Assembly (NCBI RefSeq): GCF_002005425.1
Contig: NZ_CP019704.1
Location: forward strand, 1,694,001-1,758,000
Direction of reading: 5' to 3'
From: Polaribacter sp. BM10
Lineage (GTDB): Bacteria; Bacteroidota; Bacteroidia; Flavobacteriales; Flavobacteriaceae
Length of the DNA: 64,000 nt
Shown here: piece by piece, positions 63,356 to 64,000 of the stretch
Position numbering within the stretch: position 1 is the first letter of the stretch
Layout of the letters: each line of letters begins with the position of its first letter
Translations under genes and position numbers: made by a program
Notes under the pieces: generated by a model
The model's database searches: none
What the model was told of the DNA's origin: nothing
What the model saw: only the letters and a program-made list of their open reading frames with translations

Positions 63356-63361
63356 TTAGAG
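63229..63361 (+). repeat. attC-like recombination site 3
   Basis: It opens ATCTAAC-AAC-GTGTATT and closes AATACAC-AAATGC-GTTAGAG. L'' (GTGTATT) and L' (AATACAC) are perfectly complementary, with 3-nt and 6-nt spacers to the outer boxes. The central GAAAATCC hairpin of sites 1 and 2 is not present. TTGC/GCAA inner pairing is kept. Confidence 0.75.
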
Positions 63362-63972
63362 AAAACAGTGCCAAACGAAGTTTAGTGCATTTTTAAAGCT
63401 GAATTACCTCAACCTCAACTAAAAAATTTCTTGTTGAATATTAGATATAAAGTCCTTTTTTTGGGATTTAAACGCATCAAATGCTTCTGCTTTTTTAAAC
63501 AAATAATTGAAACCAGAAACTAGAAGTCGAATTGATTTTTTGAAACAAAATTTTTCATCGATTTTTTTTTTGAGTTGTTTATAAGTAAAATGTTAGTGCT
63601 TTATTTGGAAAATATTTGTTTGCGTTCTGATTCAATCTAATCCAAAAAAAACTAATCACTTATCCACCTTTTTTCCTAAATCTAAATGCTAAGAAACTTA
63701 GTCAATTTTTGCAAATAAATTGTATTTTAAGTAAATATTTAGATACTTAGTTCAATTGCATTCTGCTTCGATTTTTAACGAAAAAAAGAAACATGTATTT
63801 TAAGGTAAGTAAGTGATCAACTTTTACTTTTAGCGGCACTGCTCTATCTAACAACGTGTATTAAAAATTGCTACCTATAGCTTGTTTACGAAAACTTTAC
63901 CTTTTTTTCTAAGTGAGTATTTATTTGTGTACTTTAGTGTTTTAAAAACGCAAAATTCAATACACAAATGCG
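63356..63972 (+). mobile_element. Cassette 4, second 617-bp copy
   Basis: This is the second copy of cassette 3 with its own terminal site at 63846-63978. It ends at the core G at 63972, where the next unit starts with TTGGGAGC. Confidence 0.65.
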
Positions 63973-63978
63973 TTGGGA
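63846..63978 (+). repeat. attC-like recombination site 4
   Basis: Identical to site 3 up to the core G. It then joins GTTGGGA of the next unit instead of GTTAGAG, which marks the cut point as lying after the G. Confidence 0.72.
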
Positions 63979-64000
63979 GCAAGCGAACACGAAATGATAA
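63973..64000 (+). mobile_element. Start of cassette 5 (cut by window end)
   Basis: It begins TTGGGAGCAAGCG. An ATG at 63994 may start its gene, but only two codons are visible. The array continues beyond the window. Confidence 0.5.

Larger units (their letters stand above)
62739..63972 (+). repeat. Tandem duplication of the 617-bp cassette
   Basis: Bases 62739-63355 and 63356-63972 are the same length and I found no difference when reading them side by side. The junction lies exactly at the cassette boundary, which suggests insertion or duplication by site-specific recombination, not random unequal crossing over. Confidence 0.9.

Noticed and set aside
61776..63978. CRISPR array as an explanation for the repeats near the window end.
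   Set aside because: The repeats are about 130 nt, few, spaced by gene-sized units, and have inverted-repeat ends. No cas gene is present.
59546..64000. Prophage or integrative element as an explanation for the recombinase.
   Set aside because: There are no phage, conjugation or excisionase genes next to it, and repeated attC-like sites with single-gene units fit an integron-like array better. The right side beyond the window is not visible.

Overview
The window is about 64 kb of low-GC chromosomal DNA from a member of Bacteroidota, most likely a marine Flavobacteriaceae of the Polaribacter/Tenacibaculum kind. The evidence is the gene content: a PorP/SprF protein, a fused CcoN/CcoO oxidase subunit, a lipidated TamA (TamL) next to TamB, a mevalonate pathway, an NR-rich Rho, BT_3928/DUF1599/DUF4293/DUF6089 proteins, repeated TAnnTTTG -7 promoter elements and many TTG starts. 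The genus is an inference.

Positions 1-59,300 are almost entirely core genome. From left to right: the end of a ClC channel; BT_3928, DUF1599, folP and cdaA; an ABC exporter with truA; a three-gene signalling cluster (LuxR-type regulator, lipoprotein, TPR histidine kinase) preceded by palindromic operators; DUF4293 and rho; ppiD, CorC-like protein, lptC, TPR protein, outer membrane protein and coaX; tRNA-Phe; a pseudouridine synthase followed by isoprenoid genes (UbiA-type transferase, mevalonate kinase, mvaD) and a LytTR two-component pair; a thiamine pyrophosphokinase; pdxJ, nadK, uppS, bamA, two skp-like genes and murI (envelope and cofactor synthesis); a PorP-like protein; then a cbb3 oxidase locus (ccoI, hemN, ccoS, ccoNO, ccoQ, ccoP, ccoG, ccoH, SafE-like protein) next to an FNR-like regulator, with matching FNR-type boxes in front of ccoI and ccoS; and finally tamL-tamB.

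From 59,546 to the end of the window the character changes. A tyrosine recombinase is followed, on the same strand, by an array of at least five head-to-tail units. Each complete unit starts at a GTT core (cut after G) and ends in a roughly 130-nt imperfect-inverted-repeat site resembling an integron attC. The first bases of each unit are complementary to the bases that open its own terminal site, which is the hallmark of circularisable gene cassettes. Cassette 1 carries a DUF3644-like protein with a HEPN-type RxxxxH motif. Cassette 2 carries a lipoprotein. Cassettes 3 and 4 are 617-bp copies that look identical and carry no intact ATG gene. Cassette 5 is cut by the window edge. The recombinase lacks the extra segment that defines IntI integrases, so this looks like an integron-like system driven by a Xer-like recombinase. 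It is the most interesting element in the window.
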